Shown in pieces: positions 1 to 7,852 of a DNA stretch of 21,865 nt (the first letter of the stretch is position 1; every line of letters begins with the position of its first letter). The translations under genes and the position numbers were made by a program. The stretch is from an uncultured Selenomonas sp. (GTDB lineage Bacteria; Bacillota; Negativicutes; Selenomonadales; Selenomonadaceae). The notes under the pieces were generated by a model that made no database searches, was not told the origin of the DNA, and saw nothing but the letters and a program-made list of their open reading frames with translations. Location of the stretch: assembly GCA_905373085.1 (NCBI GenBank), contig CAJPRR010000020.1, positions 1-21,865 on the forward strand. The letters are read 5' to 3'.

Positions 1-22
1 TTTTTTGAGGTGATATGATACC

Positions 23-1369
23 ATGCAGAAACAAAAAGAAATGCGGCGCGGTCTGCAGAATCGCCATTTGCAGATGATCGCGCTCGGCGGCGCCATCGGC
101 ACGGGGCTTTTCTACGGCTCGGCGTCGACCATCAAGCTTGCGGGACCTTCCGTCATGCTCGCCTATCTGACGGGCGGCGTCGTCATCTTTCTCATCATGC
201 GCATGCTCGGTGAGATGGCAGTTGAAGAGCCGGTGTCCGGCTCCTTCAGTCACTACGCCGCGAAGTACTGGGGCGCTTTTCCGGGTTTCCTCTCGGGCTG
301 GAACTACTGGTTCAACTACGTCATCGTCAGCATGGCGGAGCTTTCCGTCATCGGCATCTACATGAACTACTGGCTGCCCGACTTGCCGCAGTGGCTCTCG
401 GCGCTCGTCACGCTCGTCGTCATCACGGCGCTGAACCTCGCGGCTGTCAAGGCTTACGGCGAGATGGAATTCTGGCTCGCCATCGTCAAGGTCGCCGCCA
501 TCGTCTCGATGATCGTCCTCGGGCTGTACCTCGTCTTTTCACGCCCCGAGGCGTTCCCGCTGAACTTCTCCAACCTCTGGGTGCACGACGGCTTCTTCCC
601 GAACGGCGTATGGGGCATGATGCTCTCGATCACCGTCGTTATGTTTTCCTTCGGCGGCATCGAGCTGATCGGCATCACGGCGGGAGAGGCCGCCGACCCT
701 GACCGCTCGATTCCGCGCGCCATCAATCAGGTCATCTGGCGCATTCTCATCTTTTATGTCGGTGCGATGGCGGTGCTCATGGCGCTTTGGCCGTGGGACG
801 AGGTCGGCATGGAGGCAAGTCCCTTCGTGCAGATCTTCTCGAACGTCGGCATCCCTGCCGCCGCGCATATCCTGAATTTCGTCGTCCTGACCGCTGCCGT
901 CTCCGTCTACAACTCGGCGATCTACAGCAACTCGCGCATGCTCTACGGACTCGCTGCGGGCGGCGATGCGCCGAAAATTCTTGCGAGTCTGTCGCGTCAG
1001 GGCGTGCCCGTCGTCGGCATCCTCATTTCCTCGGGCGTGACGCTTCTCGCCGTACTCCTCAACTACCTGTTCCCCGGACAGGTATTCATGCTCTTTCTCT
1101 CCATCGCCATGGCGTCCGTCATCATCAGCTGGGGTGTGATCGTCATCACGCATTTGAAGTTCCGCCGCCTCTATGAGAGAGAAGGGCGCAGGGCGAAATT
1201 CCGTGCACCATTCTTTCCCGTTGTCAACTATATATGCCTGGCGTTCCTCGTCATGATGTACGCCCTCATGACGCAGATTCCCGACATGCAGTTCGCCGTC
1301 CTCGTCCTGCCCGTCTGGCTCTTCGTTTTGTGGCTCGGCTATCGCAGGAAGAAGCGCAAAGAGGAATAG
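23..1369 (+). CDS. Amino-acid permease, APC superfamily (AAT family)
   Basis: Integral inner-membrane transporter that should import an amino acid by proton symport. The 448-residue product has the AAT-family opening: a short basic N-terminus, then RHLQMIALGGAIGTGLF, the glycine-rich first helix that binds the substrate backbone. About twelve hydrophobic segments follow, and the C-terminus is basic (YRRKKRKEE). The stretch around SMAELSVIGIYMNYW resembles the aromatic permeases AroP and PheP, but substrate cannot be assigned safely; proline or GABA permeases have the same frame. Length is normal for the family and the gene looks complete. The ATG at 23 is preceded by GAGGTGAT at 7-14. Its promoter lies outside the window. 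It is followed 62 bases later by the glycan genes, with no GC-rich terminator between, and no functional link to them is evident. Confidence 0.93.
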   Translation: MQKQKEMRRGLQNRHLQMIALGGAIGTGLFYGSASTIKLAGPSVMLAYLTGGVVIFLIMRMLGEMAVEEPVSGSFSHYAAKYWGAFPGFLSGWNYWFNYVIVSMAELSVIGIYMNYWLPDLPQWLSALVTLVVITALNLAAVKAYGEMEFWLAIVKVAAIVSMIVLGLYLVFSRPEAFPLNFSNLWVHDGFFPNGVWGMMLSITVVMFSFGGIELIGITAGEAADPDRSIPRAINQVIWRILIFYVGAMAVLMALWPWDEVGMEASPFVQIFSNVGIPAAAHILNFVVLTAAVSVYNSAIYSNSRMLYGLAAGGDAPKILASLSRQGVPVVGILISSGVTLLAVLLNYLFPGQVFMLFLSIAMASVIISWGVIVITHLKFRRLYEREGRRAKFRAPFFPVVNYICLAFLVMMYALMTQIPDMQFAVLVLPVWLFVLWLGYRRKKRKEE

Positions 1370-1375
1370 AAAAAA

Positions 1376-1405
1376 TTGGTTTTTATCGCGTGTTTATGAT
1401 ATGAT
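1376..1405 (+). promoter_or_regulatory. Putative sigma-70-type promoter for the glycosyltransferase block
   Basis: A -10-like TATGAT at 1400-1405 follows a weak -35-like TTGGTT at 1376-1381 with an 18-base spacer, in the AT-rich gap after the permease. Transcription would start near 1412, just before the ribosome-binding site GAGGAGGGA. The -10 matches the consensus at five of six positions and the -35 at only three. A second TATGAT at 1395-1400 would have a poor spacer. Readthrough from the permease is also possible. Confidence 0.4.
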
Positions 1406-1431
1406 GAGAAGCGAATGCTGAGGAGGGAACT

Positions 1432-3717
1432 ATGTGCGGAAAGATGAATGCTCGTGAGATGGCGCCGGCAGAACTGCCGTCGCATTTGCAGCAGCCGATG
1501 ACGGAAGGAGCGGATGATCCGGCAGCGAGCCATGGGGGGCGGCAAATCGCCGTCCTCATGCGCCAGACGCAGGAGGCGCACTATGCGCTCTGCGTGGCAT
1601 CCCTGCAGGCGGCGAGGCTTCCTGCCGGCTACGCGTTGGAGATCTTCCCTCTGACGGCAGCGCAGCCCTATGCGAAGCAGGTGAATGAAATCCTTTCGCG
1701 CACGACTGCGAAGGTCAAGATCTTCATCAACGATGACGTCTGCCTGACCTCGCCCTTGGCAATCGAGCAGATGCTGGAAATCTTCCGCGAGGAAGACGTC
1801 GGCATGGCCGGCTTCCTGGGCAGCCGTTCGCTTTCCGTGAGCGGCAACCTCTTGGAGGCGCCAGATGTATGGGGCGCCGTTCGTATGCCGATGAAGGGAA
1901 GGCTTGAGGAAATACGCTTCGGCAAGGCGGATGAGCAAACATTTACGGCGGACGTGCGCTTCCTCTGCCCGTCGTTCTTTGCGACACAGATCGACCTTCC
2001 GTGGGACGAGAGCTATGAAGGGCAGTATTACGCCGTTCTCGCGCATTGCCGCGCCATGGAGGAGTACGGCAAGAGAATCGCCGCCCCGCTGCCGCAGGAA
2101 ATTTGGTGCGCTTATCAGCGCGAGAACATATCCTTTGATGCGGGCGAAGAAGACCGCCGTCGCTACTTCGCCGCCTATCATCCCTATGCAGGGAAGGCGC
2201 CGTTCGTCAAGGCACGGCTGACGCTCTATGCGTGCGGCAAGGATGCACGAGTCGAAGGCTGGCAGAGCTTTTCTCATCCCGAGGGAATCGCCGTCGGCGC
2301 TCGGACGAGGATGCATGAGACGGTATTGTGCCGGCTGCTCTCGGACAACTTCGAGGGCGAGCCGCGCATCTCTGTCGGCGACGACTGCACGATTGACGCC
2401 TACAGCACGCTGACGGCACACAACCGCATCGTTCTCGAAAACCTTGTGACCGTGGGCGCGAACGTCCAGATCAAGGACTGCGCTCGCATAGAAGAGGATC
2501 TTGGCCTTGCCGCCGAGGAGCGCGGGCTTCTCGGGCGTGCATGCGGCATCCATATCGGCTGCGCGGCAGAGATCGGAGCGAACGTCGTCATCGAGGGCGC
2601 TGTGCAGATCGGCTGCGGCGCACGCGTCCGTGCCGGAAGCGTCGTGAAGAGCGACGTTCCCGCCTACTGCATCGCCGAGGGCAGCCCCGCGCACGTCGTC
2701 AAGGCCTTTTCCTCGCGCGAGGGGAAGTGGCTTGCCACGCCCGACGAAGCGGCGCTCGCAAGAGTCTTGGAAGAGCGCGAGAAGACGGGGCCGCTCCTCG
2801 CCTATGCTTTCATCACATACAACCGCAGCCAATATCTGAGGAAGTCGCTCAGAAGTGCGCTGCAGCAGGTAGGGAACGATCCGCTCGTCGAAGTCCTCGT
2901 CTCGGACAACGCCTCGACGGATGAGACAAGGACTCTCGTAAAAGAGCAGCAAAAGCGGTACAAGAACCTGCGCTATTTCTGCAATGAGAAGAACATCGGC
3001 GCGGAGGGCAACATCCATAAGGCGATTGAGAGGAGCCGCGGCGAATACGTCATCGTCGCAGGCGACGACGACTATCTCCAAGACGGCGCGCTCCGCGTCG
3101 TCCTGGACAATATCCGAAAGTACAGAGGGGCGGCGCTCTTTCATCTGAGAAAGGAGAATGTGCCGCGCCGCGTGCATGAGGATGCGGGAATCATCCCTTA
3201 CATCGCCTATGTCGGCTATCACATGACATGGATCGGCGGCGTCGTCTTTCGGCGGGAACTGTATCCGCTCATAGAGGAGCCGCAAAAGTACGATTACACG
3301 GGAATGCCTCAGGTATATCTGCAGTTGGAGATGCTGAGAAAGAATCCGAAGTTCGTCATACTCTACGGCATGTTCCTCACGGAGGGGTCGGGCGAGCGCA
3401 CGCCGTCGGGCTTCAATTTCGCAGAGACGTTTATCAAGCATTATCTCGACATCCTGATGGCGGCGTCCGAGATTCCTGCTTACTTGCTCTCCGACGAAAA
3501 AAAGCGTCTGATGGATGAGCTGATTTACGATTGTTTGCAGAAGATCGTGCGATATCAGCACGATTTGTCGCTGGACGGAATCTTTGACATCGTGCGCGAA
3601 TATTACGGCGAGGAGCCGTACTATGAGGAAGTCGTGACCAAGATCGAGGGAATCGTGCCGACAGAAACGATAGGGAAACAGAGAAAAGACAGGAAAGGCG
3701 CGGTGAACGGAAGTTGA
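1432..3717 (+). CDS. Modular glycosyltransferase: GT-A-like domain, beta-helix domain, GT2 domain
   Basis: Predicted cytoplasmic enzyme of surface-glycan assembly, 761 residues. Residues about 38-260 form a GT-A-like domain resembling the Glyco_tranf_2_5 type, with KIFINDDV (N100-D102, probably the metal/nucleotide-sugar site) and WDESYEGQYY from W191. Residues 266-426 are hexapeptide repeats of a left-handed beta-helix ending in PAYCIAEGSPAHVV. The usual catalytic His of such acetyltransferases is not seen; the place reads IKDCARIEE. Residues 456-761 are a family-2 glycosyltransferase with FITYN (460-464), VSDNAS (D492) and GDDD (544-547), plus a C-terminal tail shared by four neighbours. 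ATG 1432 has a strong GAGGAGGGA 4 bases upstream. Its stop overlaps the TTG start of the next gene, so the two are probably translationally coupled. Donor and acceptor are unknown. Confidence 0.85.
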   Translation: MCGKMNAREMAPAELPSHLQQPMTEGADDPAASHGGRQIAVLMRQTQEAHYALCVASLQAARLPAGYALEIFPLTAAQPYAKQVNEILSRTTAKVKIFINDDVCLTSPLAIEQMLEIFREEDVGMAGFLGSRSLSVSGNLLEAPDVWGAVRMPMKGRLEEIRFGKADEQTFTADVRFLCPSFFATQIDLPWDESYEGQYYAVLAHCRAMEEYGKRIAAPLPQEIWCAYQRENISFDAGEEDRRRYFAAYHPYAGKAPFVKARLTLYACGKDARVEGWQSFSHPEGIAVGARTRMHETVLCRLLSDNFEGEPRISVGDDCTIDAYSTLTAHNRIVLENLVTVGANVQIKDCARIEEDLGLAAEERGLLGRACGIHIGCAAEIGANVVIEGAVQIGCGARVRAGSVVKSDVPAYCIAEGSPAHVVKAFSSREGKWLATPDEAALARVLEEREKTGPLLAYAFITYNRSQYLRKSLRSALQQVGNDPLVEVLVSDNASTDETRTLVKEQQKRYKNLRYFCNEKNIGAEGNIHKAIERSRGEYVIVAGDDDYLQDGALRVVLDNIRKYRGAALFHLRKENVPRRVHEDAGIIPYIAYVGYHMTWIGGVVFRRELYPLIEEPQKYDYTGMPQVYLQLEMLRKNPKFVILYGMFLTEGSGERTPSGFNFAETFIKHYLDILMAASEIPAYLLSDEKKRLMDELIYDCLQKIVRYQHDLSLDGIFDIVREYYGEEPYYEEVVTKIEGIVPTETIGKQRKDRKGAVNGS

Positions 3718-5609
3718 TAAAAGAGATCAAAGAGCATGACTTTTCCCCGACCGAGCGAAGCATCTTTGACGAAGAGAAGAAGAACCGGCTTGTGACGCTG
3801 GGAAGGCGTTCTTACCTAGTCGGCGCCAGCATGGAATACGGCAATTACGACTGCCACGTCTTGATCGGCAGATATGCCGCCTTGGGGCATCGCCTTATTT
3901 TTGAAATGGGACTCAATCATAATTATCGCTGTGTTACGGCGTATCCCTTTGAGGATGTGCTGCAGGGCGATGAAGACGCTGTGAATCATGCCGAGGGAGT
4001 CAATCGCAACCAGATCATCATCGGCAGCGACGTCTGGATCGGCTGCGACGTGACCTTGCTGGGCGGGGTGCGCATCGGCAACGGCGCCGTCATCGGCGCG
4101 GGCGCCGTCGTGGCGAAGGATGTGCCGCCCTATGCCGTCGTCGTGGGAAATCCTGCGCGTGTCATCAAGTATCGCTTTCCGCAGGAAGTCATCGACAAGA
4201 TGCAAAAGATCAAGTGGTGGAATTGGACGGATGAAAAAGTATTGTCCTTGCTGCCGAAGCTGAAGAATGTCGAGCGCTTCGTCGATAGATTTATCGGGGA
4301 AGTGCGAGAGGAGGCGGCGGATGCGGAACTGTCGGCTTCGCTGAAGGAACTGCGGAAGGACGGATATGTCATCTATTACTGCATCGCCGATCTCGACGTG
4401 CAGGACAGGGTCTGGCCGAGGGTGTTTGAAAATTATCGGCAAGCGTATCGGCCGGCGGACAAGACGGCATTGCTGTTTGGCATGCGGCAGGGACGGGAGA
4501 CGGCGGCTTCCCTGCAATGGATGCAGGAGAGATTGGCGGTGATGGGAGAGGAAGCGCCGCTCGTCCTGACGCATTCGCTGGGAGAGACGCTTTCCGTTCC
4601 CGTATTGCGGCAGGCGGCTTGCCTCATCACGACGAAGGAAGGAATCTCTTCCGAGGCCGTCGATCATGCAAGTGACGCAGGGCTTAGGATCGTCTACGGT
4701 TTGGACGAGCCGGAACAGGTCTTTCCACCTAAGATCCTTCTGACGATCGCCTTCATCACGTACAATCGCAGACAATATCTCGCGCAGTCCTTGCCGCGCG
4801 TATTGGCGCAGGTCGGGGATGATGCAGCCGTCGAAGTCCTCGTCTCGGACAACGCTTCGACGGACGACACGCGGGAGTTCGTCCAAGAGCGGCAGAGGAT
4901 ATATAAGAATCTGCGCTATCATTGCAACGAAGAGAATGTCGGCACGAACGGAAACCTTCATCGCGCCGTCGAGGCGAGCTGCGGCGAGTACGTGCTCATC
5001 GCGGGCGATGATGACTATTTCCGCGACGGCGTCCTGCAGATCCTGCTCGATGCGATCCGCCAGGATCGAGGGAACGCTCTCTTCTATATGGCGCAGAATC
5101 CGACGCCTCTGAAGGTGCATCGCGGAGCGGGCGCCTTGAACTACATCGCCAAGCTCGGCTATGCCATGACGTGGCTGACTGCTCTCGTCATGCGGCGCGA
5201 TCTTTACTTTGGCATAAAGGAGCCGCACAAGTACGATGATACGCGCTTGCCGCAGGTGTATCTGCAGATGGAAATGCTCAAGCAAAAAGAGGGATTCACG
5301 ATCATCGAGGGGGATTTCTTTGCGGAGGGGACGGGAGCGCACGATCCTTCCGGCTACGATCTCGCCGAAATCTTCATCAAGCAATATCTCGACATTCTGA
5401 CGGCGTGCGTCGATATTCCGCCCGAGCAGATGACGGCGGAAAAGAAACATCTGATGGAGGGGATGATACTCCCATGGTGCAGGAAGATCAAGGCGGAAAA
5501 TCTGGATCTCTCCTTGGAGGGGCTGTTTGACATCGTGCGGGATTATTATGGAAAAGAGCCGTACTATGCACAGGTCGTTTCAAGGCTCAAGGAGGCGCTG
5601 AAAAAATGA
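3714..5609 (+). CDS. Bifunctional XAT-type acetyltransferase / GT2 glycosyltransferase
   Basis: A 631-residue fusion. Residues 1-200 are a hexapeptide acetyltransferase of the CatB/Vat (XAT) type. The putative catalytic His is H69 (GLNHNY), followed by TAYPF, repeats IIIGSDVWIGCDV and VIGAGAVVAKDVPPYAVVVGNP, and KWWNW at 167-171. Residues about 205-340 are a separate stretch (YYCIADLDVQDRVWP, LVLTHSLGE, GLRIVYGLDEPEQ) that vaguely recalls the C-terminal half of a GT-B enzyme, a low-confidence reading. Residues 340-631 are GT2, with FITYN (347-351), VSDNAS (D379), GDDD (431-434) and the tail shared with the neighbours. The start is TTG at 3714, overlapping the previous TGA as TTGA, with no strong Shine-Dalgarno at ideal spacing, which suggests coupling. 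Likely role: O- or N-acetylation of a sugar plus transfer of another in the same glycan. Confidence 0.83.
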   Translation: MIKEIKEHDFSPTERSIFDEEKKNRLVTLGRRSYLVGASMEYGNYDCHVLIGRYAALGHRLIFEMGLNHNYRCVTAYPFEDVLQGDEDAVNHAEGVNRNQIIIGSDVWIGCDVTLLGGVRIGNGAVIGAGAVVAKDVPPYAVVVGNPARVIKYRFPQEVIDKMQKIKWWNWTDEKVLSLLPKLKNVERFVDRFIGEVREEAADAELSASLKELRKDGYVIYYCIADLDVQDRVWPRVFENYRQAYRPADKTALLFGMRQGRETAASLQWMQERLAVMGEEAPLVLTHSLGETLSVPVLRQAACLITTKEGISSEAVDHASDAGLRIVYGLDEPEQVFPPKILLTIAFITYNRRQYLAQSLPRVLAQVGDDAAVEVLVSDNASTDDTREFVQERQRIYKNLRYHCNEENVGTNGNLHRAVEASCGEYVLIAGDDDYFRDGVLQILLDAIRQDRGNALFYMAQNPTPLKVHRGAGALNYIAKLGYAMTWLTALVMRRDLYFGIKEPHKYDDTRLPQVYLQMEMLKQKEGFTIIEGDFFAEGTGAHDPSGYDLAEIFIKQYLDILTACVDIPPEQMTAEKKHLMEGMILPWCRKIKAENLDLSLEGLFDIVRDYYGKEPYYAQVVSRLKEALKK

Positions 5610-5684
5610 CGGCGCTGCATCCGGCAGGACTTCCTTGAGCGCATTTCGTTTCGCTGCTGCAGCGGCAAGGAGGGAGACGTCCGC

Positions 5685-7820
5685 GTGAAAAAAGAAAAGA
5701 AATTCGCATTCTTCGTGCACAAGTCGAATGAAGCGCACTATGCCGCCTGCCTGGAATCGCTGCAGGCGCTGCGCCTTCCCGCAGGATACGAGGCGGAACT
5801 TTTCGCGCTGGCGGCGGAAAGACCGTATGCAGAGCAGGCGAATCGTGCGCTGGCGCTTTCCGATGCCAAGTACAAGGTGTACGTCAATGATGACATCCGT
5901 TTCGTGCATCCCGGCCTGCCGGCAGATCTCCTGCAGATCTTCAAGAATGAGAGCATCGGCATGGCCGGCTTCATGGGCAGCCGGTCGTTGCCCGCAGACG
6001 GCAATGTGATGGGATCGGAACATAAGCTGGGTGCCGTCTATGTGCCGGCGGGGCGAGAGCTTTCCGAGATGCGCTTCGGAGAAGTCTCGGAAGAACCGCT
6101 TGCGGACATCCGCTTCGTCCTGCCGTCGCTCTTTGCGACGCAGAAGGATCTTCCTTGGGACGAGTCGTATGAAGGGCAGTATTACGCCGTGCTCGCACAG
6201 TGCTGCGCCTTTGCTGAAGCCGGCCTCAGGATCGCGGCGTCTTTGGCGCAGGACGTCTGGTGCGCCTATCAGTCGCGAAACATCTCTTTTGACGCCGAAG
6301 AAGCCGATCGTGCGAGGTTTTTTGCAAGGCATCATCCATATATGAGCCTGACGGAGGCAGAGGATGCGCAGACGGCCTTGTATGCGTGCGGCGAGGGAAC
6401 GGCGCTTCCCTCTTGGCGGGACTTTTCCCATCCTGAGGGCATTTCGATCGGAAGCGGCACGCATGTGCATCGGACGGCAAGCTGCGGCCTTGCCCTGCCG
6501 AATTTTGCCGGTCGTCCCAGGCTCGTCCTTGGCGATCGCTGCACGATCGGCGCCGGCAGCACGCTTACGGCGCTTTCCGGCATCCGCTTGGAAGACGATG
6601 TGACGGTGGCGGAGAACGTCCACATCAAGGACTACGCCCAAGATGAGACGGCGATAGGCCTTCCCTTGGAAGCGCAGGCGACATTCCCCGAGGGGAGCGG
6701 CGTCCATATCGAGCGCGGCGTGCGCATCGAGGAAAACGTCATGGTCAAGGGTACAGTGCGCATCGGGCGCGGCAGTTTCCTGCGGGCGGACAGCCGCGTG
6801 TGCCGGGACGTCCCTGCCTACTGCATAGCCGAGGGAAATCCTGCCCGCGTCGTCCGGGCGCTTTCCTTCAAGGCGCGGCAATGGCTTCCTGTGGCGGACG
6901 AAGAGGCTTTGGCACGTCTGCTTGCGGAGCGCAAGCAGACGGCGCCGCTCCTTACCTTTGCCATCATCACGTACAACCGCAGCGCATACTTGCGGAAGTC
7001 TCTGAACTGCGTGCTGCGCCAGTTGGGCAACGACGATCTGGCGGAAGTCCTCGTCTCGGACAATGCCTCGACGGATGATACGAGAAGCCTTGTCGAGGAG
7101 CTGCAAAAGACGTACAGGAACCTGCGATATCATTGCAACGAGAGGAATGTCGGCGCGGAAGCGAACCTTCATCGCGCGATTCGGGCGAGCAGAGGCGAAT
7201 ACGTGCTCGCAGCGGGCGACGACGACTATTTTGCCGGCGGGACGCTGCCCGCCGTACTGGACAGACTCCTTCGGCATCGAGGCTGTGCGCTCTTCCATCT
7301 GCGAAGGGCGAGAGAGCCGCATCGCGTGTATACGGGACGCGGCGTCGCAGACTATATCCGCATGGTCGGCTACCACATGACGTGGATCACGAGCACTGTC
7401 ATGCGGCGGGACCTGTATATGCGCATCAAGGCTCCCGAGATGCACGACGATACGCGCATCCCGCAGGTGTACCTGCAGATGGAGATACTGAAAAAGGCTC
7501 CGGATTTCGCTGTCGTCGCTGCGCCTTTCATGGCTGCAGGGTCGGGCGCACATCTGCCTTCAGGGTTCAATTTTGTCGAAGTCTTCATCAAGAACTACTT
7601 TGATCTGCTCAAGACAGCAGGGGATATTCCGCCGATGGTATTGTCGGAAGAAAAGAAGCGATTGATGGAAGAAAACATACTTTTCTGGTGTGAGAGAATC
7701 CGAAAGCAGCATCTGAACCTTTCCTTGGAGGGAATCTTTTCCATTGTCCGGGAGTATTATGGCGCAGAGCCGTTCTACGCGCAAGTCGTTGGGCGTCTCA
7801 AGCGCATATTGCAGAAATAG
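5685..7820 (+). CDS. Modular glycosyltransferase: GT-A-like domain, beta-helix domain, GT2 domain
   Basis: A 711-residue paralogue of the gene at 1432, with the same order of parts. Residues 1-225 are the GT-A-like domain, with YVNDDI (N68-D70), GMAGFMGSRSLP and WDESYEGQYY from W158. Residues 233-393 are the beta-helix domain, whose acetyltransferase His position reads IKDYAQDET. Residues 425-711 are the GT2 domain, with IITYN (427-431), VSDNAS (D459) and GDDD (511-514), and the common tail ending FYAQVVGRLKRILQK. The start is GTG at 5685, supported by AAGGAGGGAG at 5667-5676. The 75-base gap before it holds nothing recognisable. It lacks the roughly 35-residue leader of the first paralogue. 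Probably a cytoplasmic glycan-chain enzyme with two transferase sites; the sugars are unknown. Confidence 0.85.
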   Translation: MKKEKKFAFFVHKSNEAHYAACLESLQALRLPAGYEAELFALAAERPYAEQANRALALSDAKYKVYVNDDIRFVHPGLPADLLQIFKNESIGMAGFMGSRSLPADGNVMGSEHKLGAVYVPAGRELSEMRFGEVSEEPLADIRFVLPSLFATQKDLPWDESYEGQYYAVLAQCCAFAEAGLRIAASLAQDVWCAYQSRNISFDAEEADRARFFARHHPYMSLTEAEDAQTALYACGEGTALPSWRDFSHPEGISIGSGTHVHRTASCGLALPNFAGRPRLVLGDRCTIGAGSTLTALSGIRLEDDVTVAENVHIKDYAQDETAIGLPLEAQATFPEGSGVHIERGVRIEENVMVKGTVRIGRGSFLRADSRVCRDVPAYCIAEGNPARVVRALSFKARQWLPVADEEALARLLAERKQTAPLLTFAIITYNRSAYLRKSLNCVLRQLGNDDLAEVLVSDNASTDDTRSLVEELQKTYRNLRYHCNERNVGAEANLHRAIRASRGEYVLAAGDDDYFAGGTLPAVLDRLLRHRGCALFHLRRAREPHRVYTGRGVADYIRMVGYHMTWITSTVMRRDLYMRIKAPEMHDDTRIPQVYLQMEILKKAPDFAVVAAPFMAAGSGAHLPSGFNFVEVFIKNYFDLLKTAGDIPPMVLSEEKKRLMEENILFWCERIRKQHLNLSLEGIFSIVREYYGAEPFYAQVVGRLKRILQK

Positions 7821-7852
7821 GGAAGTGTTTTTGAAACGCGAGGAAGGACAGA

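Noticed and set aside
1370..1395. A-run/T-run palindrome after the permease as terminator
   Set aside because: The possible stem is short and only A-T pairs. It is better read as an AT-rich promoter region.
1339..3561. Long antisense open frames (also 3816-5450, 5580-7553, 7892-9259, 9519-10916, 12252-13892, 17813-19054 on the - strand)
   Set aside because: They lie opposite clear genes, encode Arg/His/Asp-rich products without domains, and arise from GC-rich codon use. The similar shadows opposite all paralogues follow from the duplicated sense genes.
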